A stretch of 64,000 bases of DNA. Origin: Marchantia polymorpha subsp. ruderalis. Lineage: Eukaryota; Streptophyta; Marchantiopsida; Marchantiales; Marchantiaceae. Below the pieces are notes generated by a model that was not told the origin of the DNA, ran no database searches, and saw only the letters and a list, made by a program, of their open reading frames with translations. The DNA is taken from NCBI GenBank assembly GCA_037833965.1, contig AP031358.1:21522001-21586000 (forward strand), written 5' to 3'. Below, piece after piece: positions 24,801 through 38,000 of this stretch (position 1 is the stretch's first letter; every line of letters starts with the position of its first letter). A program made the translations under genes and the position numbers.

Positions 24801-26177
24801 GAATAATTTCATTCAGTAACTCAGTTTGTGGTATTGACATTCACACAGGCGTTCACCTTAGACCTCAGCAAGGAAAATCTTTATAAACTGCAAAATGTCT
24901 TTCAAGAGAAAGTTCTTCTTTGGAAGGAGATTATCGCTTTAAAATCATTACTATCTTAACCCGCTCTTGTATTTTTCATATGGGAGTTGAAATCCTGAGG
25001 TGTGATATGTTGGTCTAGTCCTTTCGACTGTTACCTGAACTTTAGAGGTCCAGATCACCCCAACTTCCGTCATTGATTATTCCGCCATCAAGGATTCATA
25101 ATATTGTTCTGCCCCGAGACTGATAATCCTCACTATTCTGTTGTCATCGAACAGGAAGTGAATGAGCCCATATTACTTTATTCACTTTATTAAGGGCTCT
25201 GAAGATGATAAGAAAATATGTTTCAGTTATTGCAGCCTATGTGTTTGATTGCTTGCTGTGCTTACTTGTTCTGATTGTCTGCAGCCTCAAGCCTCCTTCA
25301 TCTACCTGTTGTCTTTCTTTCATTTAGTCGGTATTCAGAAGCACCACAGAAGTGGTATTATGTCATATCTCTTTGATAGCTTCTGTCATACTTCAACTGA
25401 GTTACTGATCTCATTTAGAAGGTCTTGATTCTGCTCCACCCCTGTCACAAATTTTCATATTTATGCTTTAATCATCTTTCATCCTGAGATTTAATTCCAA
25501 GCATACAAAATACTGTTGCAACTAATGACTTGACAGAAATTTTTGTTTTTCAATGGCACATGTGCTGAACCTAATGAAAGAACTAAGATAGACAGCAGTA
25601 AAAGCTGTCTAGAGTTCTTATACTCAAGCAGGATTGAGACTCGGTCGAACATTCTATTACGGAAAATTTATGACCTTGCACTGAAGTTTTGGTACTGGCG
25701 TAAAGAACCTGGACGTATTAATCTTTTGCATTTAGCAACCTATCTAGTTGCGGTTTTAGGAGAAGAAAAGTGGGGTCAAAAGGGTCGAGAAGAAAGCCTT
25801 GAGGACACTGCAGAATTTTATTGTCAAAGACGATCAGATATTGAGCTGCTGCGATGGAGCGCAGGTATATACATTTACTCTTTATCTTAGTAGGTGTATA
25901 TTACTAGAACACATCGAAGTAACTTGGGTTGCTGCCGAAGTGCCGAACATATGGTATCGGAAACCAAAGGCAACTATCTTCAGGTTTAGATTACAATGAG
26001 TTCGAACAAGATTGATACAGGATGGCGACCTCGATACCAGATGAATATGAGCGGGATTGGTGCAAGATAGGGACGTCTTTCCCTTCTAGAAAACCAGTGA
26101 CTCAGGATGTGCTCAGAAGAAGTTCCGGTGTTCTGTATAATTCTCATCGAACCTTAGTGGAGGAGTGGCTGTGGTAG
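21882..26177 (+). CDS. C11orf65/MFI-like protein with IQ-type motif (reconstructed, 5' end open)
   Basis: Homologue of animal C11orf65 (mitochondrial fission factor interactor), by comparison with the family as I remember it. Supported exons: about 21882-22051 (IQ-like VIKIQRPWRLYK at its end), 22183-22275 (FDGIRNLVHSYA, NPKSVLRVINKCE), 22754-22825 (DKAAGLHVRFRLNGDSFPPS), 23069-23159 (VVYKVYTHRPVV, FSPRQYANG), 23368-23467 (RCDNNGWRSIAG), about 23675 or 23698 to 23772 (SPEERKVLKLLDLKKRRRAW), 25760-25953 (ending IEVTWVAAEVPNIW) and 26021-26177 (IPDEYERDWCKIGTS, stop TAG). Phases agree at most junctions, and spacing around the IQ, HVRFRL, NNGW and DEY..W..I.TS motifs matches the family. Unresolved: the first exon and start codon, a possible short exon between 23.8 and 25.7 kb, and weak donors after 22275 (GTCGCA) and 23159 (GTGGAC). 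A pseudogene is possible, but the open, phase-consistent exons argue against it. Confidence 0.7.
23771..23830. repeat. Two back-to-back hairpins sharing GAGATTTTATCTC
   Basis: Hairpin 1 is 23771-23797, AAGTTGTGAGAT / ATCTCACAACTT, 12-bp arms with a 3-nt loop. Hairpin 2 is 23798-23830, outer arms GGTGTAGAT / ATCTACACC with an inner GAGAT/ATCTC. The 13-mer GAGATTTTATCTC occurs in both, 30 bp apart. The pair lies directly at the end of a candidate exon of the C11orf65-like gene. Confidence 0.85.
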
Positions 26178-29100
26178 TGTGAATATTCGGAGTAGTGCGT
26201 CTGTGATTGTAAAGATTGAATTATGCAACATCGAAACGTCGTTCAACATATTTTTTTAAACGGCGCGAGGTTGAAGGGATTTTGCGTCAAGAAATACAAA
26301 GCGATAAGGTTATCTTGTGACCTTAAGGAGAACCCCTTAGGCACACTGTATATTACATATTTCTCACGAATTTTTACACTTGAGTTTATGTCTGGACAGA
26401 TGAGGATAAGCTAAAATGTTCGGAGGTAGGGTTTCCCCTCTATTGACATTGAAGAGGAACACAATCTCATCAATGTACATAGAACTCCTCAAAATACAAG
26501 TGTAAAAAGTTAGAAAAATATTGAGAAGACTTTTCTTGAACGTACACTTCTAGGATGAGGAGGTATTTTGAGAAAATTGGGAATTGTAGACACATCACTA
26601 GCAACGAAGAAAAAGAACCTGTCTTGATAAGGTTTCCTGTTTTTTGGTGACGTCATTAAAGAGAACTGGGTAACCCCTTGTTGAAGGAACTTTCGCGTGA
26701 AGAAGTATTTTCATCCTACAAACTGAATGTTAGCAACGACATAAAGAGATGCATAGAATTAAACGAATGTCATATATATAAAAATATAAGTATAAGTATA
26801 TATAAAACTTTGTGGATCAGCTTCCACGCAACCAGCTGTCAAAACGTGAATCCACGATACGGACATTGAATTTATACATGTTAAAGTGTAAAGTGATTTA
26901 CTATCCGTGATCGGGTCACTTGATTCACCCTCGTTCCAATTAACCAGCACAATTTACACATGTGATTTGTGCGAAGAGCCAGAGGAGCATGTGGCGACAC
27001 ACGGTATCCATCGTTTATAGCTACGAATGGGAACTCAGGAAAGAAGGAAGAGGAATGGCCTCAGAAGAGGAGTGACCTCCGTGTTGAAACTACATCCAAT
27101 TCTGATCTCGAAGTCGGAAGCCCTCTTGCGGAACGGAACAGCTGTCCTCACAGCGCGAATCCTTTTAACAGGTTTGCGTGCAGGCATCGAAAGGCCGACA
27201 ACTTGTCGACAAATGCGTTCGAGAGACGACGGGGTTAAATCGAGCAGATGTTGCCCGCTCGAGGATCGTAGAACGCTGTCCGGTTCTTCCCAGAGAATCG
27301 TCTTCGTCAATTCCACGCTACTATTAATGGTGACGAAACCCCGTCTCCCCCTTTCGCATGCCTCCACCGGAGGCAAACCCCGGTGGTCTTAGCCCACGCA
27401 CACCTGAGTCACCACGACCCAGAATGCTGGTCCACATCATCATCATGAATCCCCTGCAAATGGATCGATCGAGCCAGCTCGGCCCCGAAGAGCACCCCCT
27501 CTCGGTAACACCCTGCTGAAAATTGCGCTTAAATTATGCAGCAAAGGGCCACTTGCGTATTTCATAAGAAACACCGCACCGTGCTACCTTTCGTGGGACA
27601 TAGCAGTAGCTTGTTCGAGCAGATGACTATTCCATCACTTTATGTGCTCGTATTTACGCCGTATATCATGTGCACTGGCCTCGTACGCATACATACAAAC
27701 AATGTTCGATGCGTCCTCGGGGTAGAACCAGTGAGAACCATCTCACACAAGTTACTTCGCTACCAAACCACCGTACTCGAGGAGTAGCACTGTAACATGG
27801 CATTATAATATACGCCAGAACTGTGGCGATATACTGAATTTTTACATTTGGCTGAGAAACTCCGAGCGCATCCATCATCTGGTGACTTGGAATGGATGAC
27901 CCTTTTCATCGATATCTTTCTGACTTCGCATTTGGGATATGGGGAGAGATATGAGCTGCATAGATTAGTGTTGTTTGGATTTTGTCTTGCCAGTGGTGGT
28001 CATGATAGACTCTCAACAGTCAGCTTCGGTCAACAACCTTGCTCTAAGTGTGGATCCCATGGAGGTAAACTCATGCGCATTAAGCTTCATGTTCACTCGA
28101 CTCACATCCATTATGCCTCAGTCGATATTCGAATATCCATTCTGGTGGGTTCCATCTGCAGTTCAGGACCAAATCTCTGACCCGTTTTTCGCTGAACAGG
28201 CACTGAATTGCGAAGCGTTCTCAAAGTGTTCAGCAGTTCTGTCGCGATTTTTCGCTTCCATGCATTGGATTGTATATCCGATGTCTTCTCTCTGTTCTAC
28301 TACTGGCTACAATTTTGGATAAATAGTGGATCATCTTTCATAATAAATCAAATTGTTTAAGTATGTGCGTTCTTTCAGACGAAGATCTACAGAACAATAA
28401 TAACTTAAGTAAGCCAGATGGCAACTTCCTACGTTAAATATGCATATTCCCCGGATCTTCATGCTCCAGTCACCGCCTGTGCATGATTTTTTTCTACTTA
28501 AAAAAATTATATTCTGACTTGTGATGAATATTCACCTCAACCACTGGGCGGAAGTAAAAAATGTACACATCGATGAAATTTATATCTCTTTCTCTCGAGT
28601 AAAATTTCCAGATGAAACAACGTGAACGACAACAGACTGGGTATCTTGGTTTTGATAGATGTTTGGGAAAAGAAACTTTGAATCAGGTCATTTGACAAAT
28701 GCGTATACAGGTGAGATTGACACCATCAAGTCTTACAGAGGATTCAGAAACATGTGAAGCCCATCTGAGAGGAAGAAAAGGGTAGCACATGAACACTCCA
28801 TCAACAGCAGCATCCACACTTGTCATTCAAAAGTAAGAAGAGAAGAGGAACATGAAAAGGGCCCAAAAACACATGAACGGGTGATTTAACTTGCTATCAT
28901 CTTCACATCAAGAGAGACCAATGTTTTCCTGACATGAAAAGTAAGACTCAAACCAACTTACTCATAGTTGTCGTCAGAATAAGGTTTGGCTGAGTCGTGC
29001 AGCTGCCCATCGTGACTTTCCTCTTCACTTGGTTTCGAGCAGCCAGATCCGAAATGGTAGCAAACTTGCAGAAATTTTCAAACGCAGATGACGCGATGTC

Positions 29101-31100
29101 TAGTCACACGAGCCCTTGACCAAGACCTGTGCGTTCGATCCCTGGGGGTACACGGTCGGAAGACTCCCTAGAATGTACTAACGGAACGAGAAGAGAAGGT
29201 GATCCGGATGGAATATTGCAAAATGAGTAAGAAGAATTCTAAATTTCTAGAAATGATCAGAATATTATTGTATAACGAGTCTCAAATAGCTAATGCCAGG
29301 TCCTGCAATAATAAATTCCCCATGGAATGTACTTTATCCCCGAGGGAGAAGACTCTGCAATGAATAAGTTGCAAACCTTCGTCTAAGCGAGTCTGATGGT
29401 CTCCAAAGCACATCTTGCAAATAATTTGCATTATTTTGGACAGATGATCATAAGCATTTAGAAAGCATTGGGAATTCCATATTTTTTTAGCGTCAAGTCA
29501 TGGACTGTGGAGGTATAGATTTCTCTTTCTTTCACCCTCCCTGGCTCTCTCAAAGCAAAAATATAAAAAAATAAATAGATATACATATACATATTCAATA
29601 TTAAAATGCACATCCATGCATAAAGCTTAGAATGGCCACTTTAATGTAAGGTGTTCGTTAAGAACCACTGAGAAGGAGGTCAATTATGGAAACATGGATG
29701 CAAAGAAATAAAAGAGAAGCATCTCATTAAAGAACGCAACATGGACTGGGAGTGGGCACGGCCCAATCCAAGAAAAACGTGGAAAAGGTCTAGATAGGGC
29801 GAAATCATAGACGAGTGTTCATGAATGACGCAAATCTATTCTGAATGAAATAAATATGGGCTAAGAATATGAATCAAACTGCTCCTTCGTTTTTTAATCC
29901 AGGTATCCAGATAAAAAATTTGAAAAAAAAAGTGGGGGTGAGTTTAAGCCGATATATCTGGATGATTGTAGATATTTTTGTTCATTTATCTGAACGACTG
30001 TAGATATTTAAAGTTCATAACTTCCGAATTTGGGTCAAGTCGTTTCGCGGCAGCAGTGAATAAAAACTCTACAGTCCTTTTCACTTCATCTTCCAAAAAT
30101 GAGCATTTTTCAACGAGGTAGAATTGGGAAAAGGGGGTAATAGTAATATACTCCGCAGTGATATGATGTTGCACAGTGTCACTTCCTACGAAGAAATTGT
30201 TGTCAAATCACAAGGTGACAAAAATTAAGTGTATAAAATGCTCTCAGAAATACCTGTTCATATGACGATGTAGATGTCGATGGATACTCATCACTGCCAC
30301 GAAAGCCCGAATCTTTTTGACCTCCATAAAGTAATTATACTTGTGAGGTCGCAATACATCCTGGTTAGACCCGAGCTCAAAAACGGGGCCTGGATTAGCT
30401 TCGGTGAATATCATAACCTTATCATTATTACTATCTACAAACCAAATTCAGGGTAAGTGCATCAAGTTGATTTTAACGCAACCATATGGTTAGCCAAAAG
30501 AAAAACTTTCTGGCCGCTCATACACCGAACTAGAGGAGAAAGGGAAGAAGTTTCTTTCTTCCACATCGGTCACTTTGGACTGGTGGATCATATGCTCTTC
30601 GTGATTTATTTTTTCCCAGCAAAGGAGGAAAGGAGGCACGCTTTTTGGTGATTGGAGAATAGAAAATGTGAAACTTTGGCCCTGGAAATATTACCGAAAA
30701 GGTGTTGAACCCTTCCATAGAAATTTTTTTCGAGATGAAAGATAGATTGACTCCGTTGACGAGTTGTGCACAAAAGAGGACACTTGTTGTATAAGTACAA
30801 AGGGGACCACTTTAGACATAGCGTGCTATGCCATAAAATAGTTCGAAAATATGATGAGAAAAAACTTAGAGACCTCTTCTCTAAGTTCTCTATGTGGAAT
30901 TACACTTTGGACATGTTGGTGGCTTGGAACTCAGCGGGATGCTAAGCATGATTATGATGCAGCATAAATTAAAAGACGAGAGGAGACACTCACATGACAC
31001 TTAGAAAGGGGTGGAACCAGAGAACCCTATTTGAATTCGAAATGGGGGGAAATAGAACTGTGGGAGTTAGATAGGTACGCCAATAATCATTGCCGATTAT
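26178..31100. other. Intergenic region with no recognised gene
   Basis: Mixed composition, with a moderately GC-rich segment at about 26970-27520. Short open frames lack family motifs and coherent splice partners. A Pol III B-box-like GTTCGATCC occurs near 29133, and a 10-bp-arm hairpin lies at 30863-30887. Confidence 0.45.
30863..30887. repeat. 10-bp inverted repeat, 5-nt loop
   Basis: AACTTAGAGA at 30863-30872 is the reverse complement of TCTCTAAGTT at 30878-30887. Confidence 0.8.
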
Positions 31101-31119
31101 TGAAAGCACGGAGGTGATC

Positions 31120-31960
31120 AGGCCTAATCACAGCACCTGGTCGCACTAATTATGCGAACCGGCCCGACCGCTGACACCCGGTGGTCCAGTGGCCCGGGAA
31201 ACCCTAAACAACCGCAGCCCCCTCGGACCCTCGGACCCTCGGACCCTCCCCCACACCCCACCTCAGCCCTCCCCGAAATTCTCCCTCCCTCGGACCCAGC
31301 CGACCCGCGCCGATCATACGGTCCGGGTACGTACCCGCGCGACCCATAAGTCCAAATCTCTCCCTCGGCCCGTCCCCGTCCGCGCCTCGGGACCGAAGGG
31401 CAGGGCAGGGCAGGGAAGGGATTCCGACATTTCCAAGGCCATCTTCGGATTTCGCTGGCGCCAGATTTATCGTCCTTTGGGCGGGGGCGGTGGCAGTTGG
31501 CCCCGGGGAGTGTTCTTCTGTCTTCTCGGTAGCTCCGTTGGAGAACCTGTCCCTGCTCGCCATAGGGACAGGCAGACAGCAATAACCGCCTCTCGACCGA
31601 GAGAGAGGGAGAGAGGGAGGGACTTGACTTTGCGTACAGCCCGCGATAACCTTTCCGTTATTCCGATCGTTGACGGCGAGTCGCCCCGACCTTCGTTGAC
31701 ATGACCCCTTGCCAGATCGGGGACGCCGGGGAATCAATGGTTCCCTCCGCCGCTCGCTCCTCGACGGAGCGACGCAGCGACGGACAGACGTGGAGAGCAG
31801 CCCTCGGCTGCCCTTCATTATGGAGCTCGCCTCGAAGGCCTTATGCCATCCTCGTCCTCCTCCTCCTCCTCGTAGTCCTCCTGCAGTACAGCCAGAGCTG
31901 TCTGCGCCGTGCGTACATTGGAAGATTTAATACATCGCCCCGTCGACTTATCTGTCTCAT
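31120..31960. other. GC-rich CpG island without a recognised gene
   Basis: Abruptly GC-rich, with a telo-box AAACCCTAA at 31199-31207, three tandem copies of the octamer CCTCGGAC at 31221-31244 and GGGCA repeats at about 31396-31415. Open frames cross it on both strands, but none has family features. The composition resembles the upstream regions of PIGP and SEUSS here, so it may be a promoter for an unseen transcript; that is inference. Confidence 0.45.
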
Positions 31961-34900
31961 GATACTAGCGGCAAATATTCAACTCCTCCGGGTCAGTCAA
32001 ACTCCTTGTCTGCCCCTGCAACAATTCCTTACGTGCACCTCCTTCCCTTATCCGAAGATTCGCATATGGCCCTCACAAACTAATTCTGTTCATCTGAAAT
32101 TAGCTCTAATCCTACCATCTAAAAAGACTGATTTTCCCCCATAAAAGATTCTCAGTAAAACTTCCCATATTTTTCCAACCAAATAGATCATTCATCATCT
32201 CTTTATGATTTTATCATCACCTTCATAATCAGGATGGAAAAGGGGGGAAAAATTTCAATCATGGGATTTCTTTCCTTTTATCATCTTGTGATCATTGTTT
32301 CATTACTTTTCTTTATCAGTATTTTCATTATCTTTATTTTTCCTCTTTCTTGAGTTTACGTTTTCTTCGTTCATGGCCAAATTTTATCACCGAAGGAAAT
32401 ATTTTATTTGATCCTACAGAAGAGATCCTTCATCATTTTTACACAAGTAGCGAGATGTCGTGTAGACACTTGATCTGTACGTCGATTTTTTCCTCCAGTC
32501 TGGGTATTGAGTGAGGTATAGCAACATATTATAAGGACGGTATAATGCCCTTCGAAGTGATTCAGATTGCGTGAATTACTTTGAACGAGAGGAAGCTTCA
32601 TGTGCAGCTTCTGGTCGTTATCCTGTGCACTATCTGGCTGGTGGTGTCTCGGAAACATGTTTCCAGCTTTCTGAGAAATTGTATTTCGCATGGACGCACA
32701 CCGAAAGCTGGATTTTGGGCTCGCAGCTGGCGATTTGACTCACCTGACCCTTCAGTCCTTCACCTCCCATTTTGAAGGATGTGTGGAGGAGCACTTGTGC
32801 TAAATGCGAGAGGAGCAAAGCCCACACGCATGCCAGCCAGCATATTCAACTCTCACACTCACACAGACCTTTCCAGAGCAGTTGTTTGGGAAACATTCAG
32901 ATTGTACCAGATTCAAGTTCCGTCGTAAGAAAGCTGGCCATCATGCCCCAGATACATCGCACTAATTCTAATTCATTGACCACATTCGAGCGACGATGTA
33001 CCAAATGCGTTGGATTCCACTTGCCAGCATCGAACGCATTGGAATACGAACTTCGTTACAACAACATGTTGAAGTCCGGTCACTGGAATCTTCTTTGATA
33101 TTCTGGTGTAATGATTTATTCTTCTAGAGCATGTGGTTGACAAGGCCTCAGTAAGCGAGTGGAGAAGACCGAGTCGGTTTATGTTCACCCACATGAAAAG
33201 GATAAAAAGCTCTGCCCGACTACGCCTGAAATTTCCAGCCACCATCACCGGCTTGCAAACTCCTGTGCCCAGTCTCCGTCTGATGACCCCCCCGCATGAT
33301 GGTAAAATCATAAAAGGAAAATAAGAGTCACCAGGCAACGCAATGATGAGAAATTATTTCAGCTGCAGTGATTTCATATAATCCAGAGAAAGCCTGAAAT
33401 TACAGCAAAACTCTCTCTCTCTCTCTCCATGAACGAAGTAACAGGCATCCCATCACATTTTCACGCTCTCAACCTTTCATGGACCTGGTTAATATTACAA
33501 TAGCGAAGGATCTATAATAAGGACACATTCCCATCAATAAGAAGAAAATTAGTAAAAGGTGGGCTTTAGGCTTTGGGGGGTTGGGGGGGAGCTTTGCGAG
33601 TCCACGTCTCAGTTGAACGAGGAGTACAAGAAAACCACCTTCTGACAGGGCCAGGTCCTCCGGTAGAAGAACATCCTTGGGAGGGAAGGAGGAGGAGGAG
33701 GAGGGCGGTCCTCTGGGACCTGCAACTTTGACTTTCTCTCATGTTCTTCTAGAGAGAGAGCAGGGCGCCTCGGCTCGGGCTAGATCCTTCGCTGTAGCTT
33801 CCGGGGGAGGAATGAGAGTAGACGGTATGGTGTCGGGTATCGTATGCGGTATGTACGTCATGAAGACGGTCATGATTGGTAGAAAATTCGCAAGTAGATC
33901 CTTCCCACCTCGGGCCAAAGCCGCGTCCGCCGGGTCGAGCGGGGGCAGTCGCACGTATGACCCTGCGGGCCGAGGGACTCCGAAAAGCAGTGATTATTCC
34001 GATTAATGTATTCGTCTTGGCCCGGTAATGAAAATGGCGACATATGGCGTCGTCGAGGCGGCCGCCAGGCCGTCTTATCGCTGGAGGGGACGTGCCTCGG
34101 AGTTTTATATTGCCCCGACGATGCACTGTTTCCGGCTGGTGCAATCGGCGGCCCCCGCGTGGCCACCCGGCAACGTGTCCTGACGAAGCACCACGTACTC
34201 GGAAGGGATGACTCATGGAACCGGACGTGTATCTGGGCTTTTACGTCCGGCTCCGCCTCGAGGTGTTACGTTACAGTGCCAGGAGGAAGAATCATTGCAC
34301 AGGGGACAAGCGATTAGGGTTAGGGCTATGTTCTAGCGGTAAGAAGTCAAAGCACCCGTCATGCATCGTACCTTTGGCCGCCAAAATATTGCTAGAATAA
34401 ATCTGCATTTATAGACACGCTATAAATCCCATTGCGTCCATCACCCCCGAGCAGGTTCTTCTCCTCCACGCCTTTTGAACATTCTCATACGCATACAATA
34501 TTATGGGGTTTCCACCTCCTTTACTTCTAAAATACACGTCCCTCGAATAAGATAAGGAATTTCGATGCTGGGCGGTCAAGTGGTGGGCGTTTATTTACCA
34601 TATATGATAAATTTCCGCATGAGTTTCACATTTTGTTCACTTTCATACATATTATTCTAAGATTATTATAGTAATAATTAACCCTTAGGCTGTGGCGCCA
34701 AGGGAGTAGCCGCGGCCGGCGTCATGTCGATGTGCACAAGAGTTTAGTATTGCGTTGCCCGTACGAGATATGATCATCGTTATCTCTCCATTTTGGTGAC
34801 ACCATAATCTCGTCTACTATCTACAATACCTGGAGCTACTACTGCTCATGGGTTTGATTGCGAAGTCAATATGACCAAGTTCCACAACCTCGATGATGAA

Positions 34901-36400
34901 TCCGAATTTTCTTTCAACTTCAACACCCTTTTTTTTCTTTCAGGGGTATATGGCCAAAGACTCGTCCACCCTCCCATTCCAACAGCTGTCATTGATCTGC
35001 TGTCAACAAAGTGGCCAAGGTAAATTACAACTTGAAAGTCCATCTCTCTTTGCTGAATGAGTGGATTTGGTCATGTTGAGGATCATACAACACTTGGGCA
35101 TCCCCAAAAAGTGTGCCACGGGTATTCATTACAAGCTACGACAGTGGCTTCAATTGTCGAAGAAATATAGGTCTAATGCAATCAATTAATGTGAGGGTAA
35201 TTTTTCTGGGAACAACTGGGCCTTCTATTTTACGTATATCGATGTCACATGTTGGATGGAAAGAACGTCCTCAACGCACACTAATGAAGAAAGAACACGG
35301 GTTCCAGCTCTCGACATAAGGGAAGGAAGAAATTTAAAAAATAATAATATAAAGGATGGCTCCATAGGAGAAAGATGACATATGATAAAGCGAGAGTTGT
35401 TGGCATCCATCATCCATCGATCGGATGGAGCCTGACATATGCATGCGTATTTCATCCAATCAATCGGATGACTACGACATTCATGTCCATGTATAATTTT
35501 GTATTTATTGTACTCCTACATCTAACGTTACTGGCATCCGTCTTTTCCACAATCGACGGTCACTATCATACAGTCGGATGAAATCCATGACCCGATTACA
35601 ATCTTTGTCCGGAGGTTCCGATTACTACCCATGTGCGCGGTGCTTTTCGGGAACGGACGGTCCCGAGGCATCCGAACCATATGACTCGGCTACTATCGAC
35701 GGTGAGATGAGCTTCGGAGAGCATAACTTCGGGAGCTCCCGGATCTCCAGGGAGGGCGCCCGCGTTTGTCTTCTGGATAGTTCGTCCGGTCCCAGCAGAT
35801 ATGTCCAACAGATACTTGTGTGGCCATCGCCTCTGGTTTGTCCGTGTCTTGTCAGTTTGATGGTAGATAAGCATTAGTGCAGGTTCCCTCAACGAACTCC
35901 TCCGTCCCTCCCACGGCCTTGATCGTCATTCTTTACGATATTTTCTCGAGATTCTGCGTCCCCGTGCATTCTGTCTCAATTCCTCGTTGTCTTACTTTGG
36001 AAAGTAACGAATGTCTAAAACTGCATATATACCTCACTTGCAAGTTTCCAGTTTCTCCATATCCGTGGAATGATTTTCGCTGATTTGATCTCCGCTCGTC
36101 TAGTCTCGTTTGTACATCTGCCTCTATGCCATCAGTCATGATCATTCGTCTTCCATGTGGGAATTTCATAGGTGGACCTCCCTCCGCTGCCTTGATCATT
36201 TGGTTCAAAAGTTGATGAAGTTGTGTGTCACAACATGCATATACACCGTTGTCATTCTTTTGGAACTTTGCGAATTTAGGAGGATAAATTACATAGAACC
36301 TATAGACATATAAAGAAGGAATAATGTTGTTCTGTTTACTTTTTGCAAACCTTTTCCTATGTGTACAACATTGAAGCATTTCGAAGAAAAAAACCTCAGA
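31961..36400. other. Intergenic region with a second GC-rich patch, no recognised gene
   Basis: Contains a CT microsatellite at 33411-33427, G runs near 33574-33590, a GC-rich patch at about 33640-34330 and a telomere-like TTAGGGTTAGGG at 34314-34325. An ATG-started minus-strand frame of 148 codons (36379-35933) has no motif I recognise and is not called a gene. Confidence 0.45.
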
Positions 36401-38000
36401 TGAGTCTAAAATACAACTTTGAACACTTCAAATTTATAGATATCTATAAGGTTCGTATGCTCGTATGTTCTTCTTAACGACTATCTCATAAATTATGTTA
36501 GTCAAAATGTTTTGAACATAAAACTGCAATATTTAATAAAATTGTGAACTTCATAGTGATTTCAAACTTCAGAAAAAAATATTAAATTTTTTATATATAA
36601 TCAATAAAAAAAATATGTCATGCTTTGTTTTAATCTTAATATATGTAAATATATTGGATTTATAAAACTATATGTTTACAAATTTTATTTACAACACAAT
36701 TGAAAGAAAAAATTGTAATTCAAATTAAATTAATATAATCTAATTTGAGCCAAATAAACTAAAAAATAAATGACAGTAATACTTCTACTCATCATTTAGG
36801 TGAAAGTGCTACAATCTAGTCAGCAAGCAGCACAAAATTATTATAATGTTCTTTACCGGTATCATAGTCGGCAATCTATGTTTTCATTCCAACCTGATTT
36901 AGTCATTCTTCAATCTTGTTTATATTCTCTAGATTTTAATGAACAAGCTCATAAATATATCATTGTGCACATATATATCGCATCATAACATCGATGGATG
37001 TCATATGAACATCACAATACAAAATATGTCATACACCAACGCAAGTGTAACACAACTTCAAGGTGAACTTTTCTGTTCTCAAAACTTCTATCGAGCCATG
37101 ACAATCATCATCCATCGCAGAAAAGATTAGATTGTGTTGGAACAACATTTATCTTGTGTTTCAAAGACTTCATGTTCCTACGCTAGCTAATTTTTACAAT
37201 GACATCATATACAAGTCTCAATTAACAAACTGAACCCTTTGAAGATTTAATTCAAACACAACTACCTTGACCACTATGCCTCTCAACAACTCTACAAATG
37301 CTAACGTCACGTCTAATGCCAACGGCGTTGTCCGGGTCTGATCCTATGCTAAGGTTATAACCAAGTAGATTTTTATATCATATCAATGGGATTTGATTCT
37401 TTTATCCACGAATTTTTTTCAACAATCTAATTTATTTTATTGATATTTTGAATTGATTGATTAATTTGAAATCAAATTCATTATCAATCTGTGACTGATT
37501 TATTATATTAGACGGAAGATGATTACGTAAGACTTTTTGTTATTCAAAAGATAATTATAACTAACAATGATATCATTGTAGATGCAGAGTTTAATTTGAA
37601 ACATAATAATCAAATCTTTCATATTGAACATTTGTAAAAGTAGTGAATGATAAGAGTTTAACTCTTTGTTCATCAGCTGGAACATAATATTTAGATATGG
37701 ACAAGGATGTTTAGATGTTTTTTAAGATCTGTTGAATTCAAAATGACATCAGCTATCATTCTCCCTGTTTTGTATGAAAAAATTCAGTTAACATGTATAA
37801 ATTTTACTATATGGAAATTCTTACGTAACAGTTATGTTAATATATGATTCTCTTGACATTTATGTGATATATACACTGTTTGACCTAAATGATGGACAAG
37901 ATGACATAGGTCGTATTGTGATAACATTGGAGCATAGAAAATTGTCAACATTTTGGTTTCATCCATGCTAGGGTTATATGGTCTGCCAATCGTTTGAAAC
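36400..38000. other. AT-rich gene-empty block
   Basis: Composition resembles the 9.95-16.9 kb block, with stops dense in all frames. Nothing is recognisable. Confidence 0.5.

Noticed and set aside
25543..25890. 115-codon plus-strand frame
   Set aside because: It overlaps the C11orf65-like exon at 25760-25953 in another frame and has no motif.
29100..29165. A tRNA gene
   Set aside because: Only a B-box-like string is present; acceptor, D and anticodon arms do not form.
31124..31818. Minus-strand frames of 152 and 204 codons
   Set aside because: Arg/Gly/Pro-rich readings of a GC-rich island, with competing frames on the other strand.
33677..34317. Frames of about 100-155 codons on both strands
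   Set aside because: Same GC-rich compositional effect and no family features.
35933..36379. ATG-started 148-codon minus-strand frame
   Set aside because: Single frame without motifs, splice context or neighbours; kept only as a note in the intergenic entry.
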